A DNA stretch of 7,911 nucleotides from Candidatus Sulfopaludibacter sp. SbA3 (GTDB taxonomy: Bacteria > Acidobacteriota > Terriglobia > Bryobacterales > Bryobacteraceae): contig CAMDKT010000264.1 of NCBI GenBank assembly GCA_945900935.1, positions 1 through 7,911 of the forward strand, read 5' to 3'. Below are positions 6,309-7,911 of this stretch, piece after piece. The notes under the pieces are model-generated. The model did no database searches. It saw only the letters and a list, made by a program, of their open reading frames with translations, and had not been told where the DNA came from. The first letter of the stretch is position 1, and the number at the start of each line of letters is the position of its first letter. The translations under genes were made by a program, and so were the position numbers.

Positions 6309-6362
6309 AGCGCCGCCGCAGTCCGCGACCGCCCGGTCTTGGCTACGCCATCGCCGCGCACT
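6309..6362. other. Short convergent intergenic gap without a clear terminator
   Basis: These 54 bp lie between two genes that converge. The best hairpin is GACC-GCCC-GGTC (6327-6338), a 4-bp stem followed by TTGG, with no U-tract. I do not support an intrinsic terminator here. Confidence 0.5.
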
Positions 6363-7769
6363 CTACTGCTTCTTCGCAGAGCCCAAATACAGCGCATTCA
6401 GCAAAAGCTTAAAGGTCCCAAACGGCTGGCCGCGGTGCTGTACACGGAACCCGTAGAGCAGCACCCGGCCCTTGCCGTACGCCGCGTCCACCAGGATGCT
6501 CTTGCCGAGTACCGACCGCTCGCCGCTCAGCCAGCCGCTGGCTAGCAAGTCCCGGCGCGCGAAGTTCACCACCGGCTTCGCGCCCGCGCCCGAGACATCC
6601 ATCACCGGTCCGCCGTTCGAGAACACGATCGCCTCCTTCGGCATCCCAAATGCCAACGGGCTCGTCGTATCCACCGTCGCCCGCAGCAGCGAGCCCGGCG
6701 AATAAAATCCCGTCTCCGATCCGCGGGTCACGCTCCTCACCGCCAACGGGAAGAACTGCATCGGCAACTCCGCCGCCGTCGACAACGCCACCATCGTCCC
6801 GCCCTCCCGAACGAAGGCGTCCAGCGCCGCCACGCCCTGCGCGCCGATCCCGCCCACATGTTCAGGCCGTGGCCGCGGCCGACCCCGGTTCGGGTTGTTC
6901 ATATCGCCCTCTTCCCCGCCCCCGCCATTCTCGCGGAGCCCATGCAGAATCGAGTCGGTAGATTGCTGGGCGAACAGCACCGTGTCAAATCGCTCCCGCA
7001 ACCCGCCCTTCTGAAAGTCGGCGTTGTGCAGCACCGTATACGGAACATGGAACGTATCGAGCAGCCATTGGGTCCAACCCAGATCCATATTGGGCGCATA
7101 GGGCTCATAGACGGCCACACGGACCTTCTTCAGCTCCCAGGCATACCCGGAGGTCACCAGCTTCCCATCGGCCGACCAGCCCACCTTCTCCCCCGCCGCC
7201 AGCATCTGGGCCAGCTTCAAATACGACGAGTTGTCCCGGCTGTCCAACTGCCAATCCGCCGCTGGCACCGCCGCCACCGCTTCCAGGCCCGCCGTGTCGA
7301 AGCGGTCATTGACCCGCTCCACACGCACGCCCATCTGCATCGGCAGCGTCCACCCCGCCACGTCGTAGGGACGCTTGGTCGGTCCGGTGGTGCCGCTGCG
7401 CAGCTCGGGGTAAGATTGCGGCTCCATCAGGTCCACGAGATACGAGCGAAACGCCTGGCCGACCAGCATCACATACGAGCCGACCGGGTAGATCTTGTCG
7501 CCCATCCGGATCTCAGCCGTCGCCCGCTTCACTTCGATGCCTCCCAATTGCAGCCGACGCAGCATCTCGGTGGCCGTCCAACGGTCCCATTGGTCCGGCG
7601 GAACCACATAGGCAAACGGCTTGGCGGTATCGGCCATCGCGATATTCTTCGCCGCCAGGTTCCAGGCCTTGTGGATCCAGTGCTCGGGCATCGACGCCGC
7701 CAGATTCAGGATGGCCATATCGGCGGTCAGCATGTACTCGATCGCGTCGCGGGGACCCCAATGGCCCAA
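6363..7769 (-). CDS. C-terminal half of an M14-peptidase-like protein with GATase-like domain (truncated, probable pseudogene)
   Basis: The minus-strand frame gives 468 residues. It resembles the C-terminal half of large (about 850-900 residue) M14 metallocarboxypeptidase-like proteins of Acidobacteriota and Bacteroidota. Recognisable parts are GHWGPRDAIEYM (2-13), a middle domain with PYDVAGWTLPMQMGV (134-148), and a class I glutamine-amidotransferase-like domain from about 215 (KVRVAVYEP) to 460, ending DAAYGKGRVLLYGF and LLLNALYLG. A Gly/Glu then Pro/Arg-rich loop interrupts it at 280-303. The M14 zinc-binding catalytic domain (HxxE...H) is absent. The only start at the left end is TTG (7769-7767), preceded by GCG GCA and an in-frame TAA at 7778-7776; the first ATG (codon 13, about 7733) would cut into conserved sequence. 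No good ribosome binding site is seen. It is best read as the remnant of a gene broken at about 7775. Codon choice is less C-biased than in the plus-strand genes. Confidence 0.65.
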   Translation of the reverse strand: MGHWGPRDAIEYMLTADMAILNLAASMPEHWIHKAWNLAAKNIAMADTAKPFAYVVPPDQWDRWTATEMLRRLQLGGIEVKRATAEIRMGDKIYPVGSYVMLVGQAFRSYLVDLMEPQSYPELRSGTTGPTKRPYDVAGWTLPMQMGVRVERVNDRFDTAGLEAVAAVPAADWQLDSRDNSSYLKLAQMLAAGEKVGWSADGKLVTSGYAWELKKVRVAVYEPYAPNMDLGWTQWLLDTFHVPYTVLHNADFQKGGLRERFDTVLFAQQSTDSILHGLRENGGGGEEGDMNNPNRGRPRPRPEHVGGIGAQGVAALDAFVREGGTMVALSTAAELPMQFFPLAVRSVTRGSETGFYSPGSLLRATVDTTSPLAFGMPKEAIVFSNGGPVMDVSGAGAKPVVNFARRDLLASGWLSGERSVLGKSILVDAAYGKGRVLLYGFRVQHRGQPFGTFKLLLNALYLGSAKKQ

Positions 7770-7775
7770 TGCCGC

Positions 7776-7911
7776 TTACTTTGTGTAGCAGAGCGGTATT
7801 TTGCTGAAGTTCAAATTATCTGCTGGACATTTTCGCCGCCGCTGGGTATAGTTTGTTGGATGGGTCCACCAGAACAATTAGTGTAAGCCTTGAGAAGATC
7901 GGTCTCGACGC
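7776..7911. mobile_element. AT-richer segment beyond the truncated gene; candidate end of an insertion element (family undetermined)
   Basis: Sequence character changes abruptly here: T-rich words such as TATTTTGCTG and CAAATTATCTGCTGG replace the C-rich coding style. The change coincides with the end of the M14-like frame. A 6-bp inverted pair, AGCAGA (7787-7792) and TCTGCT (7819-7824), and a strong promoter pointing right fit the left end of a transposable element, which often begins with TGT (here from about 7782 or 7784) and has short internal repeats. No transposase is visible, and the other end and target duplication lie outside the window. Ordinary intergenic DNA after a rearrangement is the alternative. 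Confidence 0.3.
7824..7852 (+). promoter_or_regulatory. Candidate sigma70-type promoter TGGACA-17-TATAGT
   Basis: The -35 TGGACA (7824-7829) and -10 TATAGT (7847-7852) each differ from consensus by one base, and the spacer is exactly 17 bp. Transcription would start near 7859-7860 and run out of the window to the right. The only ORF seen just after it is a 9-codon frame beginning ATG at 7860, so the real target gene is probably beyond 7911. Confidence 0.5.

Noticed and set aside
6327..6338. Hairpin GACC-GCCC-GGTC as an intrinsic terminator
   Set aside because: A 4-bp stem without a U-tract is too weak to support.
6858..7886. Plus-strand ORF of 342 codons opposite the M14-like gene and crossing the breakpoint
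   Set aside because: It is rich in His, Arg, Pro and Leu without domain motifs and lies antisense to a frame with family-like sequence.
7774..7888. GCTTAC (7774-7779) and GTAAGC (7883-7888) as inverted ends of an IS66-like element
   Set aside because: Only 6 bp match, the ends point away from each other as IS66-type termini, and the flanking bases do not extend the repeat.
1..7911. CRISPR array, tRNA or rRNA genes
   Set aside because: The only tandem repeat is the 10-bp array without spacers, and I see no tRNA cloverleaf or rRNA-like sequence.

Overview
The window looks like chromosomal DNA of an Acidobacteriota bacterium, most likely of the Solibacter/Bryobacter group. The reasons are the C-terminal domain of the secreted amidase, which resembles the TIGR03437 domain expanded in Solibacter; the Tat-exported Gfo/Idh/MocA oxidoreductase; the M14-peptidase-like protein with a GATase-like C-terminus; and high-GC coding DNA. 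The plus strand is strongly C-rich (in 2461-2520 I count 26 C against 14 G).

Left part (1-2057), a phage-derived cassette without phage structural genes. A gene entering from the left edge (1-312) has a coiled-coil-like C-terminus. Its frame carries on in coding style to 480 after an in-frame TAA. Next come the two halves of a terminase large subunit: a packaging-type ATPase (486-1328) and an RNase H-fold nuclease (1338-2057). They share one reading frame and are separated by a single TAG. That TAG overlaps a strong Shine-Dalgarno placed six bases before the ATG of the nuclease. The recognisable catalytic motifs of both halves are intact.

Intergenic part (2058-2191). Five GTGTCA cores spaced exactly 10 bp apart (four perfect decamers plus one diverged copy) begin 4 bp after the nuclease stop. 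A perfect 10-bp palindrome and then a good ribosome binding site follow.

Middle part (2192-6308), a tight three-gene plus-strand cluster: a Tat-exported Gfo/Idh/MocA oxidoreductase, a secreted PGRP/Amidase_2 N-acetylmuramoyl-L-alanine amidase, and a second, signal-less Gfo/Idh/MocA paralogue. The first two overlap by 19 bp and the last two are 2 bp apart, so they are probably co-transcribed. Blocks of almost identical DNA show that the oxidoreductases are duplicates. A role in processing cell-wall or glycan material is plausible, but the substrates cannot be read from the sequence.

Right part (6309-7911). A convergent minus-strand frame encodes the C-terminal half of an M14-peptidase-like protein. 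It is cut off at about 7775 by a stop codon and by a switch to AT-richer DNA carrying a near-consensus sigma70-type promoter that points out of the window. The simplest reading is that an insertion or rearrangement broke the gene.

The best candidate for something undescribed is the orphan split terminase with its upstream gene and the adjoining decamer array.
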